From the NCBI GenBank assembly GCA_036564245.1, contig DATCKU010000096.1:124001-188000 (forward strand): a DNA stretch of 64,000 nt, given 5' to 3'. A program made the translations under genes and the position numbers. Origin of the DNA: Thermasporomyces sp036564245. Its GTDB lineage: Bacteria > Actinomycetota > Actinomycetes > Propionibacteriales > Actinopolymorphaceae. Shown here piece after piece: positions 1 through 7,680 of this stretch. The notes under the pieces were generated by a model. The model was given only the letters and a program-made list of their open reading frames with translations. It did not search any database and was not told where the DNA came from. Positions within the stretch are counted from its first letter, which is position 1; each line of letters opens with the position of its first letter.

Positions 1-760
1 GTTCGACCATCGCGCAGAACTGCTGCAGGAGCACGGGATTGGCATTGGCGAGCCGCAGGTCCCGGTCACCGAATCCCGTGTGCAGCTGGAGCGGCAGGCC
101 GGTGTCGACGCCACACCAGAGGATGAACCGGAGCAAGGTGTCGTCCTCGAGGCGGGGGTGTGGACCGCTGAGCCAGCGCTGGGCCGCTGTCGCCACGTCC
201 GCGAGCGTGGGTCGGGTGTGCGATCCGTCGAACCCACGTCGGTACGCGAGGATCGACTTGACAGCGACCGCATGGGCGGTGGCGCGGGACAGCGCGTCGC
301 GGTAGGCGTCGGCGAAGTCTCGGTCGACGCCCGACTGCCACAGCGCCTCGGCGACCGTCTCCAGGCGTACCACCTCGTGTGCTTGCGCACCGGCGCTCTC
401 GGCCAATTCCGACACCGAGGTGAACCCGTCACCACCGAGGCCTGTGTCGACCACGATCGCCGACACCTTGGCCGCCGCGAGCAGGCGACGTCGTACCTCG
501 ACCTCACCGAGCTCTGCTCGGCGCGCGAGATAGTCGTCCAGGCTCGCACCCGGCGGCAGGTCGAGCACCGGAGGACACCATCGCCGTAGCGCGAGACCGA
601 GCGGCGAGTCGCCGTACGAGACGCCACGGCCGGCGGGCCGATCGGCCTCCGTGAGGTACTGCTCGAAGTTCTCCCGCTCCGTCGGCACGTCGGCAAGGAC
701 TGTGTGGCAGTGGCCGTCGACGAGCGGGAGCTCGCGCATCAGGTCGCTCAGTACACCCAC
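1..760 (-). CDS. amidohydrolase family protein (FluG N-terminal-like), partial
   Basis: This is the N-terminal part of a TIM-barrel amidohydrolase (COG2159 type); the 3' end lies beyond the window. Translating the minus strand gives an early LVDGHCHTVL motif, whose HxH pattern is the usual first metal-ligand pair, and later LQLHTGFGDRDLRL, a phrase typical of the amidohydrolase half of FluG proteins. It follows the glutamine-synthetase-like gene directly and on the same strand. I chose GTG at 758-760 because GAGGA lies just upstream, so the gene overlaps the end of its neighbour by 13 bp; an in-frame ATG at 737-739 has a poorer ribosome site. In FluG-type fusions the two activities sit in one polypeptide, so here they are probably made together as separate proteins. 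The substrate is unknown; a gamma-glutamyl or amide compound is an inference from the partner. Confidence 0.8.
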   Translation of the reverse strand, partial: MGVLSDLMRELPLVDGHCHTVLADVPTERENFEQYLTEADRPAGRGVSYGDSPLGLALRRWCPPVLDLPPGASLDDYLARRAELGEVEVRRRLLAAAKVSAIVVDTGLGGDGFTSVSELAESAGAQAHEVVRLETVAEALWQSGVDRDFADAYRDALSRATAHAVAVKSILAYRRGFDGSHTRPTLADVATAAQRWLSGPHPRLEDDTLLRFILWCGVDTGLPLQLHTGFGDRDLRLANANPVLLQQFCAMVE

Positions 761-2130
761 CGGGTCCTCGCGGCGATCTCCTCGGCTGTGGCGTCTGCGA
801 AGAACTCCTGCTCCGCGCGGTGCACTGCGACGAAGGCCTCCAGGAGCGGTGCGCCGAGCGCCGACGTCAGCACCTCGTCGGCATAGAGCCGATCGATGGC
901 CTCCGGAACCGAACGGGGAAGCCGAGGCGGCTGCTCGGCCTCCGGCAGTGTGGCAGGATCCACGGTCACTTCCGGTGGCAGCCGGCGCCCGCGATCGAGT
1001 CCTGCGAGGGCGAGGGCGAGCACGCAACCCACGACGAGATATGGATTCGCGCTGCCGTCGACGCACTTGATCTCGGCGTTGGCCGCCATCGGCCCGGCAC
1101 CGACGGTCCCCGTGATGAGGCGCAACGCCGCCTCACGATTTTCTCGACCCCAGCATTGGTACGGCCCGGCCCAGTGCTGTGGGACCAACCGGAGGTAGCT
1201 TGCGGGACTCGGCGCCGAGATCGCGCACAACGCCGGAAGGTGGTCGAGGATCTCGGCGAGGACCGACTCACCTTGTTCGGTGAGTCCGTAGCGTCCTGGT
1301 CCTCCGGAGAGCAGGTTGACACCGTCGGACCACAGGGACAGGTGCAGGTGCGGGCCGTTGCCGACGCCTCCGGCCGTGACGACAGGAGCGAACGACACGC
1401 GGTAGCCGTATCTGTGCGACACGGTGCGGATCGTGTGGCGTACCAGCACGGCGCGGTCGGCAGCGGTGACAGGGTCGGCAGCCGCAACGGAGAGCTCGAG
1501 CTGCCCCGGCGCGTACTCCGGATGGAACTGCTCAACCTGGATGTTCTGCATCGACAGCGCCTGCAGCACGTCTCGGATGTACTCCGAGAGCTCGCTGATC
1601 CTGGTGAGGCCGTACGCAGGTCCGAGGCATGCCGGCTCGACGTCCCCCGAGTCGGTCTCGCGTCCGACGAACCACTCGACCTCGAATGCCATGTGGGCGG
1701 TCAACCCGCGCTCCGTGGCCTTCTCGTACATCCGCCGGGCGAACGTGCGTTGGCACGCCGGGTAGGGGTCGCCTTCCTGGGTCTCCCGGTCGACCGGCGC
1801 CCAGGCCCAGCCGGCATCACCTGCGAGCACGGTGAGCTGCTCGAGGTCGGGATAGAGACGTAGGTCGCCCACGGGGCCACCGATGTACGTGCTGGTCGTG
1901 ACCGAATCGTCGAAGGTGAAGACGTCGAACACCGGCGACATGCCGACGCCCCACGTGGCTGCCTCCGCGAGCTTGGTGGTGGGTACCGCCTTGACCCGTG
2001 TGATGCCGGCATTGTCCACCCAGGTCAGGGCGACGGCGGCGACCTGGCGCAACAGAAGCTGGGATCCGATTTCCCGCGCCCGTTCGCTGCGTCGGCGGCG
2101 CATCTCGCCGCGATCAAGCTGGCCCGTCAT
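748..2130 (-). CDS. glutamine synthetase family protein (GlnA3/FluG-like ligase)
   Basis: The 460-residue protein has the glutamine synthetase fold: a beta-grasp N-terminal part, then EYAPGQLELS and GNGPHLHLSLW (equivalents of the catalytic EGxPGQ and GxGxHxHxS motifs) and NREAALRL (the NRxAxxR glutamate/phosphate-binding loop). It lacks the NLYDLPPEE adenylylation loop of nitrogen-regulated GlnA1. Together with its length and its amidohydrolase neighbour, this places it with the GlnA-like ligases (gamma-glutamylpolyamine or other gamma-glutamyl ligases) rather than with the housekeeping enzyme. The next gene starts inside its last codons, so the two are probably translationally coupled. It is divergent from pyk across 137 bp. 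The true substrate cannot be read from the sequence. Confidence 0.85.
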   Translation of the reverse strand: MTGQLDRGEMRRRRSERAREIGSQLLLRQVAAVALTWVDNAGITRVKAVPTTKLAEAATWGVGMSPVFDVFTFDDSVTTSTYIGGPVGDLRLYPDLEQLTVLAGDAGWAWAPVDRETQEGDPYPACQRTFARRMYEKATERGLTAHMAFEVEWFVGRETDSGDVEPACLGPAYGLTRISELSEYIRDVLQALSMQNIQVEQFHPEYAPGQLELSVAAADPVTAADRAVLVRHTIRTVSHRYGYRVSFAPVVTAGGVGNGPHLHLSLWSDGVNLLSGGPGRYGLTEQGESVLAEILDHLPALCAISAPSPASYLRLVPQHWAGPYQCWGRENREAALRLITGTVGAGPMAANAEIKCVDGSANPYLVVGCVLALALAGLDRGRRLPPEVTVDPATLPEAEQPPRLPRSVPEAIDRLYADEVLTSALGAPLLEAFVAVHRAEQEFFADATAEEIAARTRWVY

Positions 2131-2254
2131 ACAGTGATCTTCCCACGGTCGAGGCCACTGCAGACACGGATCAGACAGGTATTGCTGCGGTCATTCGACG
2201 GTTTTGTTACCTGCTGGTTTCCCGCCCTGTATGGGATCCACCGCGCACTGGGCA

Positions 2255-2260
2255 TAGAGT
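2255..2260 (+). promoter_or_regulatory. -10 element of leaderless pyk promoter
   Basis: TAGAGT sits exactly 7 nt before the GTG of pyk with no ribosome-binding site between them. The same hexamer and spacing recur before polA. No convincing -35 is visible. Confidence 0.5.
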
Positions 2261-2267
2261 CGGATTC

Positions 2268-3710
2268 GTGCGCCGAGCCAAGATAGTTTGCACACTCGGT
2301 CCAGCAACGTCGACACCGGAGCGGATCGCGGAGCTTGTGGAGGCGGGTCTCGACGTCGCCCGTCTCAACCTGAGTCACGGCAGCCATGCCGAGCACGAGC
2401 GGATGTACCGCATGGTCCGGGAAGCCGCCGAGGCCGCCGGGCGCGGTGTAGGGATTCTGGTTGACCTGCAGGGGCCGAAGATCAGACTGGGAAAGTTCGC
2501 CGAAGGTCGGGCGAACCTCGTCTACGGTGAGCGCTTCACGATCACGACGGAGGAATGTGTCGGGGACGCCGCCCGCTGTTCGACGACGTACGAAGGGCTT
2601 CCGCGCGACGTGGGGCCGGGGGACCGCATTCTGGTCGACGACGGTCGACTGGTGCTGGAGGTCGAGTCGGTCACCGACACCGACGTGGTCACCCGGGTCG
2701 TCGTCGGCGGGCCGGTCTCGAACCACAAGGGATTGAACCTGCCCGGCGTCGGGCTCTCGGTGCCCGCCTTGTCGGAGAAGGACGTCGATGATCTGCGCTG
2801 GGCTCTGCACCTGCGTGCCGATCTCGTGGCGCTCTCCTTCGTCCGCAGCGCGCGCGACGTCGAAGACGTTCGCCGCGTGATGGCGGAGGAGAAGGTGCGC
2901 CTGCCGGTCATAGCCAAGATCGAGAAGCCTCAGGCGGTGCAGAACCTCGAAGAGGTGATCGACGCGTTCGACGGCTTCATGGTGGCCCGGGGCGATCTGG
3001 GCGTGGAGATGCCTCTGGAGGACGTGCCGCTCGTGCAGAAGCGCATCGTGGAGCTGGCCCGCCGCAACGCCAAGCCGGTGATCGTCGCGACCCAGATGCT
3101 CGAGTCGATGATCAACTCGCCGCGACCGACTCGGGCGGAAGCCTCGGACGTGGCCAATGCGGTACTAGACGGCACGGATGCCGTGATGCTGTCCGGGGAG
3201 ACCAGCGTCGGTCTGCATCCGGTCGAGGCCGTCCGCACGATGGCGCGGATCATCGAGACCACCGAGGAGCACGGCCTGGAGAAGGTCGCCTGGATCCAGT
3301 GGGAGCCGCGGACCAAGGGCGGTGTGATCGCCAAGGCGGCGGCGGAGGTAGCCGAGCGGCTGGGAGCCAAGTTCCTCGTGGCGTTCACCCAGTCAGGTGA
3401 CACCGCTCGCCGACTCGCCCGTTACCGGTCCCGGGTGCCATTGCTCGCGTTCACGACGGAGGAGGAGACCCGTCACGCGCTCGCGTTGACCTGGGGTGTC
3501 GAGACGTTCCTCGTGCCGAGGGTCTCCCACACGGACGAGATGGTGAAGCAGGTGGATCGGGCGCTCCTGGCGGTCGGTCGCTGCCGGCGTGGGGACAGCG
3601 TCGTGATCGTGGCCGGCAGTCCTCCGGGGATTCCGGGATCCACCAACGCGCTGCGCGTCCACCGGATCGGCGACGCGGTGACCGAGATCACGTCCGCGTA
3701 CCAGTTCTGA
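2268..3710 (+). CDS. pyk: pyruvate kinase
   Basis: Pyruvate kinase transfers phosphate from phosphoenolpyruvate to ADP in the last step of glycolysis, in the cytoplasm. The 480-residue length is normal. The protein opens with KIVCTLGPATS, carries IAKIEKPQAV (catalytic lysine), VARGDLGVEM (Mg2+-binding acid residues) and ATQMLESM, and ends with the C-terminal allosteric domain. The B-domain lies between roughly residues 70 and 165. The start is GTG at 2268. It has no Shine-Dalgarno sequence, but TAGAGT ends 7 nt before it, so the mRNA is probably leaderless. The 3' end overlaps the convergent MFS gene by 23 bp, which leaves no room for a separate terminator. Confidence 0.97.
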   Translation: MRRAKIVCTLGPATSTPERIAELVEAGLDVARLNLSHGSHAEHERMYRMVREAAEAAGRGVGILVDLQGPKIRLGKFAEGRANLVYGERFTITTEECVGDAARCSTTYEGLPRDVGPGDRILVDDGRLVLEVESVTDTDVVTRVVVGGPVSNHKGLNLPGVGLSVPALSEKDVDDLRWALHLRADLVALSFVRSARDVEDVRRVMAEEKVRLPVIAKIEKPQAVQNLEEVIDAFDGFMVARGDLGVEMPLEDVPLVQKRIVELARRNAKPVIVATQMLESMINSPRPTRAEASDVANAVLDGTDAVMLSGETSVGLHPVEAVRTMARIIETTEEHGLEKVAWIQWEPRTKGGVIAKAAAEVAERLGAKFLVAFTQSGDTARRLARYRSRVPLLAFTTEEETRHALALTWGVETFLVPRVSHTDEMVKQVDRALLAVGRCRRGDSVVIVAGSPPGIPGSTNALRVHRIGDAVTEITSAYQF

Positions 3711-4953
3711 CGACGTCCTGGTTTCGCTGCGGAGTGACGAGGGGTGTCGCGTTCCGATGCTCCTCAACGCTCCGTCGTGCCCAGCGAGACGAACGTCGCG
3801 ATGCACGGCGAGCCAGCAGGTATCCCGTCGAGGCGGCAACGAGGCCTGCCAGCCCTACCGTGGCGAAGCCGCCCCCTGGCCCGGACACGTCGATCGCCAG
3901 TCCGCCGATCAGGGATCCCAGCGCAAGGCCCGCGCTATGTGCCGCGGATTGCACTCCAGTCGCCTCGCCTCGGACGCTGGCTGGTGCTAGCCGGCTCACC
4001 GCGTCGGCCAGAGTGGAGAGGGTCGGCGCGGTGAGAAGCCCAGCTCCGACTGCAGCAAGGCACAACCAGCGCCAGTCGTGGGCAAGTCCCGCGGGAATCG
4101 TCACGAGCCCGAGCAAGCCGAGCAGCAGCCAGCTGGGCATGGGCCGGGGTAGCGTGCCATAGATCAGCCCGCCGGCAACGGACGCCACGCCGAACACCGC
4201 GATGACCACGGCTGCCCAGGACACCTGACCGGCGGCCTCGAGCGTGGCGACGATGGCGAGGTCGACGCCAGCGAGGAGCGTCGTGGTGCCGAGCACCATC
4301 GTCAGCACGGCAGTCATGCCGATGCCCAGCCACGTCCGCCGCGGCGGCCGCTGGTGGGCGCTCGCATCCACCTCGCCGTCGGCCCGCAGCGGGGGGTTGA
4401 GCAAAAGGAGTCCGACGCCGCCAGCCACGATCGCGGCGCCGACACCCCAGGCCACGGCATGCGGGGACGTCTGCGCCGCGCACAGGACCACGACGGACGG
4501 GCCCAGGAGGTACGACAGCTCGCCCTGAACCGCGTCCAGGGAGAACGCCGCCTGGCGCTGGTTCGCGGTCGTCAAGGCGGCGATTCCCAGCTTGTTCACC
4601 AGCTGGACCGGCACCATCAGCACACCCGCGAGGAACGCGGCGCCGAGCAGGAGGGCGTACGGCAAAACCGGAATGCTCAGCCAGAACACACCCTGCATCG
4701 CGACGGTCGCGAGCACGACGGCACGCAGGCCGTGTCGGTCGATCATGCGTCCGAGCACGGGCCCACCGAGCGCCAACCCGGCGGTCAGGGCCGCCGTGAC
4801 GCCGCCCGCCGCCGCGTAGCTCAGGTCCAGGCCGAGAACGACGTACATGGTGAGCGCCATCACGTCAGCCGCGATCGCGAGACGGGCGACGAGCGAGACA
4901 CCCAGCAGCGAGGGCATCCCAGGTACGGCGAGAACCTGTCGGTACGTGGTCAC
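3688..4953 (-). CDS. MFS transporter
   Basis: A 421-residue major facilitator superfamily protein with about twelve hydrophobic segments. The cytoplasmic loop after the second helix reads GRMIDRHGLRA, a version of the MFS motif A (GxxxDRxGxR). The central loop (around residues 190-210) is polar and proline/arginine-rich, and the C-terminus ends in a long basic and polar tail. The overall pattern resembles drug:proton antiporters, but no substrate can be assigned. The GTG start at 4951-4953 has no ribosome site; TAGCGT ends 7 nt before it, which suggests leaderless translation. The gene is divergent from a LysR regulator 73 bp away, the usual arrangement for a LysR-controlled exporter. Its 3' end runs into pyk. 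Confidence 0.85.
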   Translation of the reverse strand: MTTYRQVLAVPGMPSLLGVSLVARLAIAADVMALTMYVVLGLDLSYAAAGGVTAALTAGLALGGPVLGRMIDRHGLRAVVLATVAMQGVFWLSIPVLPYALLLGAAFLAGVLMVPVQLVNKLGIAALTTANQRQAAFSLDAVQGELSYLLGPSVVVLCAAQTSPHAVAWGVGAAIVAGGVGLLLLNPPLRADGEVDASAHQRPPRRTWLGIGMTAVLTMVLGTTTLLAGVDLAIVATLEAAGQVSWAAVVIAVFGVASVAGGLIYGTLPRPMPSWLLLGLLGLVTIPAGLAHDWRWLCLAAVGAGLLTAPTLSTLADAVSRLAPASVRGEATGVQSAAHSAGLALGSLIGGLAIDVSGPGGGFATVGLAGLVAASTGYLLARRASRRSSRWARRSVEEHRNATPLVTPQRNQDVVRTGTRT

Positions 4954-4960
4954 CCGCGCG

Positions 4961-4966
4961 ACGCTA
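4961..4966 (-). promoter_or_regulatory. -10 element of the MFS gene promoter
   Basis: On the minus strand TAGCGT is followed by 7 nt and then the GTG start, the same spacing as at pyk and polA. Confidence 0.45.
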
Positions 4967-5003
4967 GATCAGGAAGCAGTGTCATAGGAAGAGGCAAATT
5001 CGT

Positions 5004-5018
5004 TGGCCCTGCCATAAT
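5004..5018 (+). promoter_or_regulatory. LysR-type box overlapping the lysR -10
   Basis: The divergent spacer holds TTGGC and GCCAT half-sites around CCT, with a T-N11-A pattern (T5004 and A5016), as in LysR-type operators. The box runs into CATAAT at 5013-5018, the likely -10 of the regulator, 8 nt before its ATG. Binding here would repress the regulator itself and could influence the MFS promoter about 40 bp away. Confidence 0.4.
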
Positions 5019-5026
5019 TGATCCTT

Positions 5027-5869
5027 ATGGCACGAGATCTCGAGATCGCGTTGCTCCGCTCGTTCGTCACGGCGGTCCGGGCGGGGAGCATCAGCCGCGC
5101 CGCAAGCACGCTCGGACAGACCCAGCCCGCGCTCAGCCAGCAGTTGCGCAAGCTGGAGAGTGCGGTCGGTCGCCCGCTGCTCCACCGGTCGCCATCGGGC
5201 GTCTCGCCGACACGCGCGGGTGAGGAGCTCCTGCCGTACGCCGAACGCATCCTGTCGCTCTCCACACAGGCGCTCACCGAGGCCGGCCGTGCGCTCACCG
5301 GCCACTGCGGGGTCGGGTTGCTCGAAGACCTGGTCGCGGCGCGGCTTCCGCAGGCACTCGCCGATCTCGCCCAGCTGCACCCCGACGCCACGCTCGAAGT
5401 GCTCACGTTCTCCAGCGCTGCCATGCGGGAGGCGTACGACGCAGGCCGCATCCAGCTCGTGCTCGACGAGGTGCCCTACCTTCCCGGCCAGCCACGCTGG
5501 ACGGTACGCCGGCCCCTGGTGTGGGCGGTCGGCCCCGGCGTGGACGCGTCCGCCGATCCGCTGCCGGTCGTGCTGTTCTCGAGCCCGTGCACGTTTCGTA
5601 CCGCGCTGCTCCAAACCCTGCAGCAGGCCGATCGGCGCTGGCGGGTGGCGTTCGAGAGCAACAGCCTGATCGGAGTGCTCGCTGCGGTCCGGGCCGGACT
5701 CGGAGTTGCCGCACTCATGCCTGCCAACGTGGAGCCGACCATGGTGTGCCATGACCCAGGTGGCTTACCCGCCCTGCCGGACGTCGAGCTTGGGCTGGTC
5801 CGGCACCCGCGGACTGCGGGTGATCCGCTGATCGATGCCGTCGAGACCGTGCTCCGCCGAATGATCTGA
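5027..5869 (+). CDS. LysR family transcriptional regulator
   Basis: A 280-residue LysR-type regulator. Residues 1-62 form the winged helix-turn-helix (LRSFVTAVRAGSISRAAS, then TQPALSQQLRKLE), followed by a linker and the co-inducer-binding domain. The effector domain is a little short for the family, and its first lobe lacks the usual long RVG lead-in. The ATG at 5027 is preceded by CATAAT, which fits a leaderless transcript; a TTG nine bases upstream is in frame but unlikely. It is divergent from the MFS transporter, which it probably controls. The ligand is unknown. Confidence 0.9.
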   Translation: MARDLEIALLRSFVTAVRAGSISRAASTLGQTQPALSQQLRKLESAVGRPLLHRSPSGVSPTRAGEELLPYAERILSLSTQALTEAGRALTGHCGVGLLEDLVAARLPQALADLAQLHPDATLEVLTFSSAAMREAYDAGRIQLVLDEVPYLPGQPRWTVRRPLVWAVGPGVDASADPLPVVLFSSPCTFRTALLQTLQQADRRWRVAFESNSLIGVLAAVRAGLGVAALMPANVEPTMVCHDPGGLPALPDVELGLVRHPRTAGDPLIDAVETVLRRMI

Positions 5870-6453
5870 GGCTGTGGGGCCATGCCGGTAGCGCCAGGAT
5901 GCCCGGGTCGTACCGAAATGGATGCGGCCCCGCCTCCTCGGCGTGGGCGCGGACCGCGTTTCCGTTCAGCCGGCGGGCACCGCGGGCCAGGTCCACGTGT
6001 GGCCACCTGGTCGCGGGCGACGACGCTCCGAGCGAAGGAAAGGGTCTACGCACGAACTCCCGCCGGATTTCGCCGGCGTATTTTCGAGCATGATCACGCG
6101 TTCGTGATGTCATACCGAACCATGCCGAGGAAATAGGCGTTGCGGTTCGCACAAGACGTGATCGTTGGTCCGTCGACCTGCCCGACTGCCGTGCGCGACA
6201 CACGCGGCGTCTCGTCGCCCTCGCTCGGATCCCGCAGGCCGTCGAAAGACGACGGCCATGAGTCGCCGATGAGGCGTGGGCGGGCGACGGTTGCCCTTCT
6301 GCAGAAGAAGGTTCGTGAACCACGTGGTGTCCGGGATGAGCGTCGCATCGACGAGTGACGGTTCGCCATCAAGGGCTCGTCACGGAATTCGACGAATGGA
6401 TGATCGGCTCGGAATGAAAAGACGAGCCGGGGGAATCTGGAATTCGAGCTGTG
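5870..6453. other. intergenic region without a supported gene
   Basis: About 580 bp separate the LysR gene from the tRNA. Open frames here have unconvincing composition and no recognisable domain. Apart from a small hairpin near 6405-6429 I see nothing in it. Confidence 0.5.
6405..6429 (-). terminator. possible terminator of tRNA-Leu
   Basis: CGGCTCG and CGAGCCG form a perfect 7-bp stem with an 11-nt A-rich loop, 24 bp beyond the 3' end of the tRNA. There is no clear T-run after it, so the call is tentative. Confidence 0.35.
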
Positions 6454-6537
6454 TGCCGGGTGTGGGATTCGAACCCACACGTCCTTGCGGACAATGCGTT
6501 TTGAGCGCATCGCGTATGCCAATTTCGCCAACCCGGC
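6454..6537 (-). tRNA. tRNA-Leu (anticodon CAA)
   Basis: Read on the minus strand, the 7-bp acceptor stem pairs GCCGGGT with ACCCGGC and is followed by discriminator A. The anticodon stem ATGCG/CGCAT encloses the loop CTCAAAA, which gives anticodon CAA for UUG codons. A variable arm (class II tRNA) and the T-loop GGTTCGAATCC are present. CCA is not encoded. A TAAACT hexamer 13 nt upstream of the mature 5' end may be its -10. UUG is rare in GC-rich genomes, so this is probably a low-demand tRNA. Confidence 0.95.
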
Positions 6538-6644
6538 ATAACCCTTTGGCAGTTTACCGGATGCTACCGACAACCGCGACGGTGGGCTGATCAGGGTACC
6601 CTTACTACACCGCAGCATGCATGCCTGGGCAGGAGGATTGTGTG

Positions 6645-7286
6645 GTGAGCAACCCGACGGACCAGCAACCGCGCCGGGTGGTCCTAGCCGAGGACGAGGC
6701 CCTGATCCGGCTCGACCTCGCCGAGATGCTGGGCGAGGAAGGATACGACGTCGTGGGGCAGGCAGCCGACGGGGAGAAGGCGCTGGCCCTTGTCCGTGAG
6801 CTGCGCCCTGATCTTGCGATCCTCGATGTCAAGATGCCCAAGCTCGACGGGATCACGGTTGCGGAGCGGATCGGTGACGAGAAGATCTGCCCGGTGATCA
6901 TCCTGACCGCGTTCAGCCAGCGCGACCTGGTGAGCCGTGCGAGTGCCGCTGGGGCGATGGCCTACTTGGTCAAGCCGTTCACGAAGGCCGACCTGGTGCC
7001 TGCCATCGAGATCGCGGTCTCGCGGTTCGCCGAGCGGGAGCAGCTGGAGCGGGAGGTGGCCGGCCTGGCCGACCGTCTGGAGACCCGAAAGCTCGTCGAG
7101 CGGGCAAAGGGCATGCTGCAGCAGAAGTTCAACCTGAGCGAGCCCGAGGCCTTCCGTTGGATCCAGAAGACGGCCATGGACAAGCGGGTCCCCATGCGTC
7201 GGGTCGCCCAGTTGGTCATCGACGAGAGTGACAGCGTGCTTGCGGAGAGTGCTCGGCGTACCGGTAGCGATACATCGGCAGGCTGA
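6645..7286 (+). CDS. pdtaR: ANTAR-domain response regulator (PdtaR-like)
   Basis: The protein has a receiver domain (residues about 10-125: acidic pair E16-D17, phospho-acceptor D61 in AILDVKMPKLDG, then LTAFS and LVKPF) followed by a coiled region and an ANTAR RNA-binding domain (about 135-195, with RAKGMLQQKFNLSEPEAFRW). In the PdtaS/PdtaR family, phosphorylation lets the ANTAR dimer bind paired hairpins in leader RNAs and act as an antiterminator. No sensor kinase lies in the window, which agrees with pdtaS being unlinked in other actinobacteria. AGGAGG at 6631-6636 favours GTG 6645, 8 nt away; GTG 6642 and ATG 6621 are in-frame alternatives. The gene stands alone, 394 bp before the liv operon. 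Confidence 0.93.
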   Translation: MSNPTDQQPRRVVLAEDEALIRLDLAEMLGEEGYDVVGQAADGEKALALVRELRPDLAILDVKMPKLDGITVAERIGDEKICPVIILTAFSQRDLVSRASAAGAMAYLVKPFTKADLVPAIEIAVSRFAEREQLEREVAGLADRLETRKLVERAKGMLQQKFNLSEPEAFRWIQKTAMDKRVPMRRVAQLVIDESDSVLAESARRTGSDTSAG

Positions 7287-7577
7287 TTTTCCGCATTTCA
7301 CCTGGCTTCGAGTTACGAGACGGTAAGAGCATCGCCAGGCCCGTTCACCCATCCCCAGCCATACAGTTAGTCTCTGCTCACTCGGAAAATCGGGTACGGC
7401 GCGAGGGCGCCGGTGAGCTGGCGTGATCGGGAGGAGTCGTGGGTACGGCCCCCGACGTGGAGGATGGGCACGAGCAGAGCACAGTTCGGGCCGCTGCCGT
7501 CTCCCTTCACGCCACATCTGCGGTGGACGTTCCTGCTGTGAACGATCGGCGGCCCAGGCAGTGTCCATGAGACGGAC
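7287..7577. other. intergenic region, no gene seen
   Basis: The stretch between pdtaR and the liv promoter contains no convincing reading frame or RNA gene. CCTGGC at 7301-7306 and GCCAGG at 7334-7339 could pair over a 27-nt loop as a weak end of the pdtaR transcript. Confidence 0.4.
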
Positions 7578-7607
7578 TTGTCTCGGGCTCGCGGTTCACT
7601 GTAGGTT
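7578..7607 (+). promoter_or_regulatory. promoter of the liv operon
   Basis: TTGTCT (-35) and TAGGTT (-10) are 18 bp apart. A start near 7614 would give a leader of about 65 nt before livJ that includes the inverted repeat at 7622-7646. Confidence 0.45.
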
Positions 7608-7621
7608 CCGGCACCGGCAGC

Positions 7622-7646
7622 CGACAGGCGAGCGACGTGCCTGTCG
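7622..7646 (+). promoter_or_regulatory. inverted repeat in the livJ leader
   Basis: CGACAGGC and GCCTGTCG form a perfect 8-bp dyad with a 9-nt spacer. It lies just downstream of the predicted start of transcription and 24 bp before the livJ ribosome site. It could be a repressor operator or a leader-RNA hairpin; the sequence does not decide between them. Confidence 0.45.
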
Positions 7647-7680
7647 TACACCATGACCTGTGGGTGTTATGGAGGAACTC

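Noticed and set aside
5715..6618. Minus-strand frames after lysR, including one running through tRNA-Leu
   Set aside because: One crosses the tRNA and the other overlaps lysR; neither has conserved motifs.
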